Shown here: piece by piece, positions 33,332-41,930 of the stretch | Numbering within the stretch: the stretch's first letter is position 1 | How the letters are laid out: the number at the start of each line of letters is the position of its first letter | Origin: Paraoerskovia marina DSM 21750 | GTDB lineage: Bacteria > Actinomycetota > Actinomycetes > Actinomycetales > Cellulomonadaceae | DNA: 64,000 nt | NCBI RefSeq assembly: GCF_000701465.1 | Contig: NZ_JNIY01000003.1 | Coordinates: forward strand, 930,001 to 994,000 | Direction: 5' to 3' | Notes under the pieces: model-generated | The model's input: only the letters and a program-made list of their open reading frames with translations | Told to the model about the DNA's origin: nothing | Database searches by the model: none | Program-made: the position numbers and the translations under genes

Positions 33332-34756
33332 GTGAGTATCGAGACCCCACCCCAGAAGTCGAGCCGCGTCGTCATCCTCGGCGGTGGCCCCGGAGGATAC
33401 GAGGCGGCGCTCGTCGCCCACCGTCTCGGAGCGGACGTGACCGTCGTCGAGCGCAACGGGCTGGGTGGTGCCGCGGTGCTGACCGACGTCGTTCCCTCCA
33501 AGACGCTGATCGCCACGGCCGAGTGGATGACGAACGCCGAGCAGGGCGCCGAGCTCGGTGTGCGGCGCGGCGAGTCGCGGCCGGCCGACGTCGCGAGCGA
33601 GCACTTCGTCGACCTCTCCGTCGTCAACGCGCGGGTCCGCAGCCTCGCGACGGCGCAGTCCGCCGACATCCGGTCCCGGCTCGAGCGTGAGGGCGTACGG
33701 GTCGTGATCGGCGAGGGGCGCCTCGACGGGCCGAGCACCGTGGTCGTCGACGGCGAGGACGGGACCGAGCGGCTGGACGCTCACGTCGTCCTGCTCGCGC
33801 TCGGCACGACGCCGCGGGTGCTGTCGACCGCGCTCCCGGACGGCGAGCGCATCCTCACCTGGACGCAGCTGTACAACCTCGAGGAGATCCCGAAGCACCT
33901 GATCGTCGTCGGCTCGGGCGTCACGGGCGCCGAGTTCGCCGGGGCGTACCACGCGCTCGGTGCCGACGTGACGCTGGTCTCGAGCCGTGACCGCGTCCTG
34001 CCCGGGGAGGACGCCGACGCGGCCGAGCTCATCGAGGGGGTCTTCCGCTCGCGCGGGATGCGGGTCGAGTCCCGCATGCGCGCGGAGGCGGCCGAGCGGA
34101 CGGCCGACGGCGTGGCGGTCACGCTCTCCGACGGCCGCGTGATCGAGGGTTCTCACGTGCTCTTCGCGGTCGGCTCGATCCCGTCGACCGACGGGATCGG
34201 CCTCGCCGAGGCCGGTGTCGAGCTCACCGAGAGCGGCCACGTCCGGGTCGACCGTGTCTCGCGGACCACCGCCCGCGGGGTCTACGCGGCCGGAGACTGC
34301 ACGGGGGTCCTCCCGCTCGCCTCGGTCGCCGCGATGCAGGGCCGCGTCGCGATGTCCCATGCCCTGGGTGACGCCGTCAGCCCCATCAAGACGCGCAACG
34401 TCGCCGCGAACATCTTCACGGCGCCGGAGATCGCGACGGTCGGGTACAGCGAGAAGCAGCTCCAGGAGGACGGCGCGAAGTACGTCACGGCGACCCTCCC
34501 GCTCGCTCGGAACCCGCGTGCCAAGATGCAGGAGATGCACGACGGCTTCGTCAAGCTCTTCGCCCACCCGGACGCCGGCATCGTCCTCGGCGGCGTCATC
34601 GTCGCGCCTCGGGCGAGCGAGCTGATCTTCCCGATCACCCTGGCCGTCTCGCACCGTCTGACGGTCGACGACGTCGCGGACTCCTTCACGATCTACCCGT
34701 CGTTGAGCGGGTCGATCGCCGAGGTGGCGCGCATGCTCCATCCGCGCCACCCCTGA
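33332..34756 (+). CDS. lpdA: NAD(P)H-quinone dehydrogenase, LpdA type
   Basis: A 474-residue flavoprotein of the disulfide-reductase fold. FAD binds at VVILGGGPGGYEAAL and NAD(P)H at VVGSGVTGAEFAGAY; YAAGDCTG is the second FAD motif. The region that holds the redox-active CxxxxC pair in true lipoamide dehydrogenases reads GLGGAAVLTDVVPSK, without Cys. This is characteristic of M. tuberculosis LpdA (Rv3303c), a quinone reductase, and argues against a pyruvate dehydrogenase E3 role. Its position next to deoD also matches that genome. Confidence 0.9.
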   Translation: MSIETPPQKSSRVVILGGGPGGYEAALVAHRLGADVTVVERNGLGGAAVLTDVVPSKTLIATAEWMTNAEQGAELGVRRGESRPADVASEHFVDLSVVNARVRSLATAQSADIRSRLEREGVRVVIGEGRLDGPSTVVVDGEDGTERLDAHVVLLALGTTPRVLSTALPDGERILTWTQLYNLEEIPKHLIVVGSGVTGAEFAGAYHALGADVTLVSSRDRVLPGEDADAAELIEGVFRSRGMRVESRMRAEAAERTADGVAVTLSDGRVIEGSHVLFAVGSIPSTDGIGLAEAGVELTESGHVRVDRVSRTTARGVYAAGDCTGVLPLASVAAMQGRVAMSHALGDAVSPIKTRNVAANIFTAPEIATVGYSEKQLQEDGAKYVTATLPLARNPRAKMQEMHDGFVKLFAHPDAGIVLGGVIVAPRASELIFPITLAVSHRLTVDDVADSFTIYPSLSGSIAEVARMLHPRHP

Positions 34757-34771
34757 CCCGGGGCCGTCCGG

Positions 34772-35227
34772 CTAGCTGAAGTCGACGACGAAGCGACCGT
34801 CCTCGGTGCGCAGGTCGTGGAGCTCGACGCCCTTGGTCCGGACGACCGAGGCGAGGTCGACGAGGAACTCGTCGGAGGAGTCGCCGCGACGGACCGTTCC
34901 GGCGGGCAGGCCCCGCGCACTGAGCTTGCGCTCGAGGATCGGCATCGCCATCCCGACCAGCTTCTCCAGGGGCAGGCGGCGGGCGCTGACGGCGATGCCG
35001 ATCCGCGCGATCCCCGCGTCGAACCCGCGCAGGGTCGCGGAGACCGCGACGACGGGCGCGACCTTGGCCGCGAACCGGATCGCGGTCGGCGGGTTCTGGA
35101 TCTCGGCGATGGCGACGTCGGCCTCGACCGTCGGCGCGGTGCCGCGGACGTTCTTGACGATGGGGGGAAGGATCTTGGCCTGGCGGCCGAGAGTCGCGAG
35201 ATCATTGACGGTCAGACGGAGTTCCAT
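34772..35227 (-). CDS. conserved-looking protein of unknown function
   Basis: A 151-residue soluble protein, MELRLTVNDLATLGRQ at the start and LHDLRTEDGRFVVDFS at the end. There is no signal peptide or membrane helix. Alternating hydrophobic and charged strands (TVEADVAIAEIQN, AKVAPVVAVSATLRGFDA, GIAVSARRLPLEKLV) suggest a beta-rich fold resembling lipid- or polyketide-cyclase-size barrels, but I cannot assign it. It has its own leaderless-type promoter and convergent/tandem neighbours lpdA and efeB. Confidence 0.7.
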   Translation of the reverse strand: MELRLTVNDLATLGRQAKILPPIVKNVRGTAPTVEADVAIAEIQNPPTAIRFAAKVAPVVAVSATLRGFDAGIARIGIAVSARRLPLEKLVGMAMPILERKLSARGLPAGTVRRGDSSDEFLVDLASVVRTKGVELHDLRTEDGRFVVDFS

Positions 35228-35234
35228 GGCACCC

Positions 35235-35240
35235 AGTTTA
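35235..35240 (-). promoter_or_regulatory. -10 hexamer of the unknown gene at 34772
   Basis: The minus strand reads TAAACT, 7 bases before the ATG at 35227. Confidence 0.55.
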
Positions 35241-35284
35241 CCGGTGTCCCGTGATGGTTCGTCCGTTTCTTCCGTCTGTCGGAC

Positions 35285-36613
35285 CTACGCCTCGAACAAC
35301 CCCTGACCGATGAACGCGCCCTCCGTGCCGCCGGTGGCGGAGCCGTCGGGGACCCCGGGCGGGACGGCCCAGAGGCCCGACCCGGTGTGCCGGAGGTACT
35401 CCATCATCGTGTCGTTCCGGGAGAGCCGGTTCTGCATCGGGACGTACTGCGTCGACGGATCCTTGACGTAGGCCAGGAAGAAGAGTCCGGCGTCCAGGCG
35501 GCCGAGACCGTCCGATCCGTCGGTGTAGTTGTATCCCCGGCGCAGCATCCGGGCACCGTCGTTGGCGTCGGGGTGCGCGAGCGCCACGTGCGACGACGGG
35601 TCGATCAGGGGGACGTCGTCTCGTCCGGTCGCGGTGAAGTCCGGCTCGGTGAACTCGTCTCCGCCGGACAACGGTGCACCTTCGGCCTTGGTCCGGCCCA
35701 CGATGGCCTCCTGCTCGCGGAGCGGGGCCCGGTCCCAGGTCTCGATCGTCATGCGGATCCGTCGCGCGATCATGTACGACCCGCCCGCGAGCCATGCCGG
35801 CGTCGACCCGTCGTCGTCCACCCAGATGAACTCGTCGACGGCGTCGGTCTCCTCGGCCTTGACGTTCGCGGTGCCGTCCTTGAAGCCGAAGAGGTTGCGC
35901 GGGGTCGCCTGGCTCGTCGACGTGGTGGACGTGCGCCCGTACCCGAGCTGGCTCCACCGCACGCTCGCGGTGCCGAAGGCGATCCGCGAGAGGTTGCGGA
36001 TCGCGTGGACCGCGACCTGAGGGTCGTTCGCGCACGCCTGGATCGCGATGTCGCCGCCGCACCGCGCGTCCTCGAGCATGTCGGCCGGGAAGTGCGGCAG
36101 CTCCTCCAGGAGCGTCGGGCGGTGGTCGCCGAGCCCGAACCGGTCGACGCCGTCGGCGTCGTGGAACAGCGAGGGTCCGAACCCGAACGTGATCGTCAGG
36201 CCCGAGGCCGGCAGGCCGATCGCCTCACCCGTGTCGTCGGGCGGGGCGTCGTACGGTCCGGACGTCGCCCCGAGCTCGCCCGCGTCGAGCCCCTGCGTCA
36301 TCCGGGCCGCTGCGTGCGTCCACTCGCGGAGCAGCGTGACGAGGTCCTCGCGCGAGTCCGTCGTGACGTCGAACGTCGCGAAGTGCAGACGGTCCTGCGC
36401 AGGTGTCACGATGCCCGCCTGGTGCACGCCCGTGAAGGCATAGGCGTCCGACGTCGCGGACGCGGCGGCCACGGACGTGTCTGCGGTCAGCCGGCCCCCG
36501 GCGAACCCGACCGCACCGACACCGAGCGCACCGGCGAACCCGCCGAGCAGGGCTCGACGAGAGAGTCCGCGGGGCTGCTCGGGCGGCGCGTCGGTCTCCG
36601 GATCGGCGGCCAT
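35285..36613 (-). CDS. efeB: Tat-exported Dyp-type peroxidase/deferrochelatase EfeB
   Basis: A 442-residue haem peroxidase with a twin-arginine signal: GLSRRALLGGFAGALGVGAVGFAGG at residues 15-40. The Dyp motif GXXDG is present as GFKDGTANV, and HPDANDGARMLRRGYNYTDG contains the conserved Arg block. In EfeUOB systems it oxidises ferrous iron or releases iron from haem outside the membrane. Its ATG overlaps the efeO stop. Export would depend on the Tat pathway, one subunit of which is encoded at 10869. Confidence 0.93.
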   Translation of the reverse strand: MAADPETDAPPEQPRGLSRRALLGGFAGALGVGAVGFAGGRLTADTSVAAASATSDAYAFTGVHQAGIVTPAQDRLHFATFDVTTDSREDLVTLLREWTHAAARMTQGLDAGELGATSGPYDAPPDDTGEAIGLPASGLTITFGFGPSLFHDADGVDRFGLGDHRPTLLEELPHFPADMLEDARCGGDIAIQACANDPQVAVHAIRNLSRIAFGTASVRWSQLGYGRTSTTSTSQATPRNLFGFKDGTANVKAEETDAVDEFIWVDDDGSTPAWLAGGSYMIARRIRMTIETWDRAPLREQEAIVGRTKAEGAPLSGGDEFTEPDFTATGRDDVPLIDPSSHVALAHPDANDGARMLRRGYNYTDGSDGLGRLDAGLFFLAYVKDPSTQYVPMQNRLSRNDTMMEYLRHTGSGLWAVPPGVPDGSATGGTEGAFIGQGLFEA

Positions 36614-37809
36614 CAGAGGACGACGGACGCCGTGAGGTGCGAGAGGGGCTCGCCGAGTGCGTCCACGGCGGCGGCGAGCTCGCGGACCTCGTCCTCGGTC
36701 AGGTCGGTGTAGAGGACGAAGCCGTCGCCCTCGCGCTGTGCGTCGAGAAGGTCCTGCAGGGTGTCGAACCGGGTGTCGAGGTCCTCGGCGAGGTCCGGGT
36801 CCTTGCCGACGACGACGTCGCGGAGCCCGTCGTACGCGACCTGAGCGCCGTCGACGTTCGCCTGGAAGTCCCAGAGGTCCGTGTGGGACCAGATCTCCTC
36901 CTCGCCGGTGATCTTCCCGGTCGCGACCTCGTCGAGCAGACTCTTGGCGCCGTTGCCGATCGCCGCGGCGTCGATCTGCTCGGCGAAGGCGGCGTCGTGG
37001 GTGCGGTCGTAGAGGTCCTGGGTGTCGGCCAGGAGCTGGTCGGCGTACGCGGTGCGCTCAGCGTCCGTCAGCGGCTCGTACTCGACCCCGCCGTTGTCCC
37101 CGGCGTCAGGAGCCCACAGGTCCTTCTCCAGCAGGTGCCAGCCGGTCCACTCCTGCCCCTCCTCGAGGTCGGCCTCGCGCAGGTCCATGCGGGGGTCGAG
37201 GTCGCCGAACGACTCGGCGACCGGCTCGATCCGTTCCCAGTGGACGCGTACCGGCGCGTACAGCTCACGCGCGGCCTCGTCGTCGCCGGTCGAGACGGCG
37301 TCGACGAACTCCTCGGTGCCGGTCAGGAGCTGCTCGGTCTGGTCCTTGACGTACGCGACGTAGTTGACGGTGGCGGCGTCGACCTGGTCGGCGAGCTCGC
37401 CGGTCGGTGCGACGTCCGCACCGGAGTCGGTCACGGTGAAGCCCGCCCGGATGCCCTCGCCGACCATCCCTGGCTTGCAGGCGGTGATGTACTCGCCGGG
37501 CGCAGCCGTCAGGACGAGGTCGCGCGTGATGCCCGGTCCGACGTTCTCGACCTCGGAGATGATCCGGAGCCCGTCCTCGGCGAGGAGGTAGAACTCCGTG
37601 ACCTCGTCGCCGTCGTTCGTGACGTTGAAGACGAGGTGGCCGGATGGTGCCTCGGCGGCGGAGACGTCGCACGTCTCCGCGGTCGAGCTCACGGTGATGC
37701 TCTGGGCGTCGGTCGACCCGTCGGCGGGCTCGTTCGGCGTGCAGGCGGCGACGCCGAGGGTGAGTGCGGCGACGGCGGGCAGCGCTGCGAGGCGGGGACG
37801 AGAGGTCAT
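36613..37809 (-). CDS. efeO: iron uptake lipoprotein EfeO (cupredoxin plus M75 domain)
   Basis: A 398-residue lipoprotein with the lipobox LGVAAC (Cys about residue 23). The N-terminal cupredoxin-like part (about 35-130) has CKPGMVGEG near its end. The M75/imelysin-like helical domain follows, with the metal motif HWERIEP and repeated Asp/Glu helices. EfeO binds iron and hands it to EfeU. The start is chosen for the signal peptide; the frame extends upstream but only as an antisense-like shadow. Overlaps with both neighbours show translational coupling. Confidence 0.92.
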   Translation of the reverse strand: MTSRPRLAALPAVAALTLGVAACTPNEPADGSTDAQSITVSSTAETCDVSAAEAPSGHLVFNVTNDGDEVTEFYLLAEDGLRIISEVENVGPGITRDLVLTAAPGEYITACKPGMVGEGIRAGFTVTDSGADVAPTGELADQVDAATVNYVAYVKDQTEQLLTGTEEFVDAVSTGDDEAARELYAPVRVHWERIEPVAESFGDLDPRMDLREADLEEGQEWTGWHLLEKDLWAPDAGDNGGVEYEPLTDAERTAYADQLLADTQDLYDRTHDAAFAEQIDAAAIGNGAKSLLDEVATGKITGEEEIWSHTDLWDFQANVDGAQVAYDGLRDVVVGKDPDLAEDLDTRFDTLQDLLDAQREGDGFVLYTDLTEDEVRELAAAVDALGEPLSHLTASVVL

Positions 37810-38666
37810 CGGGTTGCTCCGGTTCCGGTCGTGGCACCGACGGTCGTGGTCGCGGGACGCGGCGCAGAGAACCAGACGGTGCGGACGTAGACGATGAGGG
37901 TTGGGATCAGGTAAACGAGCCATGCTGTGAGCTCGAGCCACGTGGTGGCCGGGGAGAAGTTGAAGACGCCCTTGAGGACCGTTCCGTACCAGCTGCTCGG
38001 CGGCACCTGGGCGCTGACGTCGAAGGCGAGGTTGTTCAGGCCGGGCAGGATGCCTGCCTCCTGGAGGTCGTGGACCCCGTAGGCGAGAACGCCGGCCGCG
38101 ATGACGATCAGCGCGAGCCCCGTCCACGCGAAGAAGACGCGCAGGTTGAGCCGCACGGCGCCCCGGTACACGGCGTACCCGAGCGCGACCGCGACGGCGA
38201 GACCGAGGAGCGCGCCCAGCAACGGTTCGGCGCTGGCGCCGGTCGCCCGCGCGCCCGCCCAGAGGAAGAGCGCAGTCTCGAGCCCCTCGCGTCCGACGGC
38301 GAGGATTGCCATCACGAGGACGGCCCACCGGCCGGCCTCGACGGCGCTCCCGAGCTTCGACTCCAGGCTCGACCTGAGGTACCGGGCAGTCCGCCCCATC
38401 CAGAAGATCATCCACGTGATGAGCCCGACGGCGAGGATCGAGAGGGTCCCGCCGATGGCTTCCTGTGCCTCGAAGGTGAGGTTCTGGGGGCCGAACGTCA
38501 GTGCGGCGCCGAAACCGAGGGAGACGGTCGCGGCGATGGCGATGCCCGCCCAGAGCTGGGGCAGCAGGTCGCGGCGGTCGCTCTTGACGAGGAACGCCAC
38601 GAGGATGCCGACGACGAGACTGGCCTCGAGGCCCTCACGCAGTCCGATGAGGAAGTTCGCTAGCAC
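37806..38666 (-). CDS. efeU: FTR1-family ferrous/ferric iron permease EfeU
   Basis: A 286-residue permease with seven helices. The two iron-binding REGLE motifs are in LREGLEASL (helix 1) and GREGLETAL (helix 4). Unlike the known frameshifted E. coli K-12 gene, this frame is intact. The start is GTG with GGAGG six bases upstream. It is the first gene of efeUOB and lies 63 bases from a DtxR/IdeR-type box. Confidence 0.95.
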   Translation of the reverse strand: MLANFLIGLREGLEASLVVGILVAFLVKSDRRDLLPQLWAGIAIAATVSLGFGAALTFGPQNLTFEAQEAIGGTLSILAVGLITWMIFWMGRTARYLRSSLESKLGSAVEAGRWAVLVMAILAVGREGLETALFLWAGARATGASAEPLLGALLGLAVAVALGYAVYRGAVRLNLRVFFAWTGLALIVIAAGVLAYGVHDLQEAGILPGLNNLAFDVSAQVPPSSWYGTVLKGVFNFSPATTWLELTAWLVYLIPTLIVYVRTVWFSAPRPATTTVGATTGTGATR

Positions 38667-38728
38667 CGTGGGCCTCCGTCGTCAGCACACCTGACGGTCG
38701 TGGGGGAGGCGACTCCCGGGCCTTGAAC

Positions 38729-38747
38729 CAAGGTTCGCCTTTCCTAA
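38729..38747 (-). promoter_or_regulatory. DtxR/IdeR-like iron box upstream of efeUOB
   Basis: The minus strand reads TTAGGAAAGGCGAACCTTG, which agrees with the DtxR/IdeR consensus TTAGGTTAGSCTAACCTAA at 14 of 19 positions, including both TTAGG/AACCT arms. It predicts repression of iron uptake when ferrous iron is plentiful. Confidence 0.7.
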
Positions 38748-38816
38748 CTCACGAAATGTACATCCAGTCGACGACTTTGCGAGCATCGGCCGTGCGGATC
38801 GTGGTGCAGACCGCTC

Positions 38817-39317
38817 CTATGTGGTCAAAACGGCGCGCAGCGACGGCCACGCGGCGGCGAATGCAGGGTGCAGCGGGAAGGTGTCGACAGAGTCGAGCGG
38901 CACCCACCGGACCGCGATGCTCTCGGCGTCGGTCGGGCGCGGCTCGACGGCCGCCCCGGCCCGGACGTCGCACAGCACCGTCGTGTAGGACCAGTCGCCG
39001 TGGTCGAGGACCGACGTCGACAGGACACGGAGGTCGGCGGGCGACAGCCCTGCCTCTTCGCCGGCCTCGCGCAGCGCACCCTCGACCGCGGTCTCGTCCG
39101 GCCCGACGGCGCCGCCGGGGATTCCCCACGTGCCACCCTGGTCGCTCCAGAGCGCGCGGTGCTGGAGGACGACGTCGCGGGGCACGCCCGTCGCGTCGCG
39201 GCGGGCCACGAGAATTCCGGCGGCCCCGTGAAGGCCCCAGTGCCGGCGGCCGCACGAGCACTGGATCCAGCCGTCGCCCGGCTGGGGTGCTCGTGCGGGG
39301 ACCGGGGGTCTGCTCAC
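38817..39317 (-). CDS. NUDIX hydrolase
   Basis: A 166-residue NUDIX protein. The NUDIX box is GGAVGPDETAVEGALREAGEEAGL in pattern (Gx5Ex7REUxEExGU), around residues 67-90. An N-terminal CSCGRRHWGLHGAAG segment, with a CxC pair before His, is found in an actinobacterial NUDIX group and may bind metal; that is inference. Substrate unknown. CAGAGT, 6 bases before the GTG on the minus strand, is a weak -10. Confidence 0.88.
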   Translation of the reverse strand: MSRPPVPARAPQPGDGWIQCSCGRRHWGLHGAAGILVARRDATGVPRDVVLQHRALWSDQGGTWGIPGGAVGPDETAVEGALREAGEEAGLSPADLRVLSTSVLDHGDWSYTTVLCDVRAGAAVEPRPTDAESIAVRWVPLDSVDTFPLHPAFAAAWPSLRAVLTT

Positions 39318-39365
39318 GGTCCTACTCTGCCATCCGCGCCGGCGGTCACGGGGACCCGGCGGCCG

Positions 39366-41159
39366 TCAGCCGACGATCTCGCAGAGCGCGGTCCCCGAGG
39401 TCACCGAGGCGCCGACGGCCGCCGCGAGGGAGCCGACCGTCCCGGCCCGGTGGGCGAGGATCGGCTGCTCCATCTTCATGGCCTCGAGCACGACGATCAG
39501 GTCGCCCTCGGCGACGGCGTCGCCGTCTCCGACCGCGACCTTGACGATGGTTCCCTGCATGGGCGACGCGAGCGTGGTCGCCGAGGACGTGGTGCCGGCA
39601 CGAGCCGCCGCACGACGGGGGCGGCGTGCGGCGTTCGCGGTGCGCGCACGGTTCGCGACCCCGCCCAGCCCGGCCGGGATGACGACCTCCAGGCGCTTGC
39701 CGCCGACCTCGACGACCACGCGCTCCGTCGCGGGCGCGGAGTCCTCCTCGGCAGCGGGAGCCGCCGGTGCCGGCGAGAGGCCTGCCACCGTGTCGGCGAA
39801 CTCGGTCTCGATCCACCGGGTGTGGATCGAGAAGGGCTCGTCGTCGCTCTCGGGCACGAAGGCGGGTGCGTCGAGCACGGCCCGGTGGAACGGTACGACC
39901 GTCGGGATGCCCTCGATCTCGAGCTCGGCCAGCGCACGGCGTGCGCGCTCGACGGCCTGGCGGCGCGTGGCGCCCGTGACGACGAGCTTGGCGATCATCG
40001 AGTCGAACGCGCCGGTGATCGTGTCCCCCTCGACCACGCCGGAGTCGACCCGGACCCCGGGGCCGCTCGGGAACCGGAGACGGGAGATCGTGCCGGGGGA
40101 GGGCAGGAACCCGGCCGCCGGGTCCTCGCCGTTCAGACGGAACTCGAGCGAGTGGCCGCGGGGCGTCGTCGTGGTGTAGCCCAGCTCTTCTCCGGCGGCG
40201 ATCCGGAACTGCTCGCGGACCAGGTCGATCCCGGTGACCTCCTCGGTGACGGGGTGCTCGACCTGCAGACGGGTGTTGACCTCGAGGAACGAGATGGTCC
40301 CGTCGAGGCCGACGAGGAACTCGCAGGTCCCGGCACCCACGTACCCGGCCTCGCGCAGGATCGCGATCGACGCTCGCGTCAGCTCGTCGACCTGCTCGGA
40401 GGAGAGGAACGGGGCGGGAGCCTCCTCGACGAGCTTCTGGTGCCGGCGCTGGAGGGAGCAGTCGCGGGTCGAGACCACGACGACGGTGCCGTGCTCGTCC
40501 GCCAGGCACTGGGTCTCGACGTGGCGAGGCTTGTCCAGGTAGCGCTCGACGAAGCACTCGCCGCGTCCGAAGGCTGCGGTCGCCTCCCGGACCGCGGAGT
40601 CGAAGAGCTCGTCGATCTCGTCCTCGCGGCGGGCCACCTTGAGCCCGCGACCGCCGCCGCCGAACGCCGCCTTGATGGCGATGGGCAGGCCGTGCTCGGC
40701 GGCGAACGCGCGCACCTCGCCCGCGTCCGCGACCGGGTCGGCCGTCCCCGGCACCAGCGGTGCTCCGGCGCGGTGGGCGATGTGGCGCGCGCTGACCTTG
40801 TCGCCAAGCGCGTCGATCGCCGCCGGCGACGGTCCGACCCAGATCAGACCGGCGTCGATCACGGCGCTCGCGAACTCCGCGTTCTCGGCGAGGAACCCGT
40901 AGCCCGGGTGCACGGCGTCGGCGCCGCTGCGGCGGGCGATGTCGATGATCTTGGCGGCGTCGAGGTACGTCTCGGCGGCGCGCGAGCCGCCGAGCGCAAA
41001 GGCCTCGTCGGCGAGGCGCACGTGCTGCGCCTCGCGGTCGGGGTCGGCGTAGACGGCGACCGATCGAAGTCCTGCGTCAGCACAGGCGCGAACGATCCGG
41101 ACGGCGATTTCGCCTCGGTTGGCGACGAGCACCGAGGTGAGCTTTCTTCTGGCAGGCAC
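39366..41159 (-). CDS. accA3: acyl-CoA carboxylase alpha subunit (biotin carboxylase plus biotin carrier)
   Basis: A 597-residue fusion of biotin carboxylase and biotin carboxyl carrier domains. The carboxylase has [13 protein letters not shown] at the start, ATP-grasp GGGGRGLKV, and [15 protein letters not shown] linker of about 100 residues rich in Ala and Glu leads to the carrier domain with the biotinyl Lys in EAMKMEQP near the C-terminus. With AccD and AccE it makes malonyl- or methylmalonyl-CoA for fatty and mycolic-type lipids. The ligase birA is 5 kb away. GTG start. Confidence 0.95.
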   Translation of the reverse strand: MPARRKLTSVLVANRGEIAVRIVRACADAGLRSVAVYADPDREAQHVRLADEAFALGGSRAAETYLDAAKIIDIARRSGADAVHPGYGFLAENAEFASAVIDAGLIWVGPSPAAIDALGDKVSARHIAHRAGAPLVPGTADPVADAGEVRAFAAEHGLPIAIKAAFGGGGRGLKVARREDEIDELFDSAVREATAAFGRGECFVERYLDKPRHVETQCLADEHGTVVVVSTRDCSLQRRHQKLVEEAPAPFLSSEQVDELTRASIAILREAGYVGAGTCEFLVGLDGTISFLEVNTRLQVEHPVTEEVTGIDLVREQFRIAAGEELGYTTTTPRGHSLEFRLNGEDPAAGFLPSPGTISRLRFPSGPGVRVDSGVVEGDTITGAFDSMIAKLVVTGATRRQAVERARRALAELEIEGIPTVVPFHRAVLDAPAFVPESDDEPFSIHTRWIETEFADTVAGLSPAPAAPAAEEDSAPATERVVVEVGGKRLEVVIPAGLGGVANRARTANAARRPRRAAARAGTTSSATTLASPMQGTIVKVAVGDGDAVAEGDLIVVLEAMKMEQPILAHRAGTVGSLAAAVGASVTSGTALCEIVG

Positions 41160-41164
41160 GGCTC

Positions 41165-41170
41165 ACCGTA
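41165..41170 (-). promoter_or_regulatory. -10 hexamer of accA3
   Basis: The minus strand reads TACGGT, 5 bases before the GTG at 41159; there is no ribosome binding site. Confidence 0.5.
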
Positions 41171-41219
41171 ACGCGGACGGTGCCCGCTCGACACGTTCCG
41201 TCCGGGTCGCGGCGCAAGA

Positions 41220-41235
41220 TTGGGAATCTTCCCAA
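41220..41235. promoter_or_regulatory. perfect inverted repeat upstream of accA3
   Basis: TTGGGAATCTTCCCAA has 7-base arms and a 2-base centre. It is 50 bases upstream of the accA3 -10 and is the only such palindrome in this 165-base gap. It is a candidate regulator site, with the binding protein unknown. Confidence 0.5.
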
Positions 41236-41280
41236 CGCGCTCCGGCGTGATTTGTAGGTATCGCACAGGCGAACCGCGTC

Positions 41281-41303
41281 CCCGCGCCCGATAGGGGCGC
41301 GGG
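41281..41303 (-). terminator. hairpin after maf
   Basis: A 9-bp GC stem (41281-41289 with 41295-41303) with loop GATAG lies 18 bases beyond the maf stop. It has no T tract on the minus strand. It separates the maf operon from accA3. Confidence 0.55.
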
Positions 41304-41321
41304 ATTGTTCCTCGGCGACAA

Positions 41322-41930
41322 TCAGGTCGCGGTCCAGAGGTCCGTCCAGCGCACCCCGAGGCCCACCAGCATCTCGCGCACGAGCGGCAGACTGATGCCC
41401 ACCACCCCGTGATGGTCGCCGTCGATGCCACGGACGAACGCGCCGCCGAGCCCGTCGATCGTGAACGCGCCGGCCACGTGCAGCGGCTCGCCGGTGGCGA
41501 CGTAGGCGTCGATCTCCTCGTCGCTCACGTCCGCGAAGTGCACCGCCGTCGTCGACACCGCGGACGACGTCGTCCCGTCCGCGAGGATCACGCAGTGGCC
41601 GGAGTGCAGGTGGCCCGTCCGTCCGCGCATGGCCCGCCAGCGGGCCCGGGCCTCGTCGGCGTCGGCCGGCTTGCCGAGCACCCGCCCGTCCAGCTCGAGC
41701 ATCGAGTCGCAGCCGATCACGACGTCGCCCGCCATGGCCGGGTGCGCACGCGCCACGACGGCGGCCTTCGCCTCCGCGAGCAGCGTCACCGCCTCGGTCG
41801 GCGTCACGTCGCCGGCCTCGCGGAGAACCCGGTCCTCGTCGACCGACGAGACGAGGACGACGGGTTCGATCCCGGCGGCACGCAGCGTCGCGAGCCGCGC
41901 GGGGGAGCGGGAGCCCAGCACGAGCCTCAT
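41322..41930 (-). CDS. maf: Maf-family nucleotide pyrophosphatase
   Basis: A 202-residue Maf/HAM1-like protein. The N-terminal LVLGSRSPARLATLRAAGI and the IGCDSMLELDGRVLGKP block with its catalytic Asp are typical. Family members hydrolyse modified or non-canonical nucleoside triphosphates, and overproduction can inhibit septum formation. The start ATG overlaps the stop of the DUF885 gene. maf sits in the acyl-CoA carboxylase cluster in M. tuberculosis too (Rv3282). Confidence 0.92.
   Translation of the reverse strand: MRLVLGSRSPARLATLRAAGIEPVVLVSSVDEDRVLREAGDVTPTEAVTLLAEAKAAVVARAHPAMAGDVVIGCDSMLELDGRVLGKPADADEARARWRAMRGRTGHLHSGHCVILADGTTSSAVSTTAVHFADVSDEEIDAYVATGEPLHVAGAFTIDGLGGAFVRGIDGDHHGVVGISLPLVREMLVGLGVRWTDLWTAT

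Noticed and set aside
37806-38666. Frameshifted efeU, as in E. coli K-12
   Set aside because: The reading frame is intact across both REGLE motifs and all seven helices.
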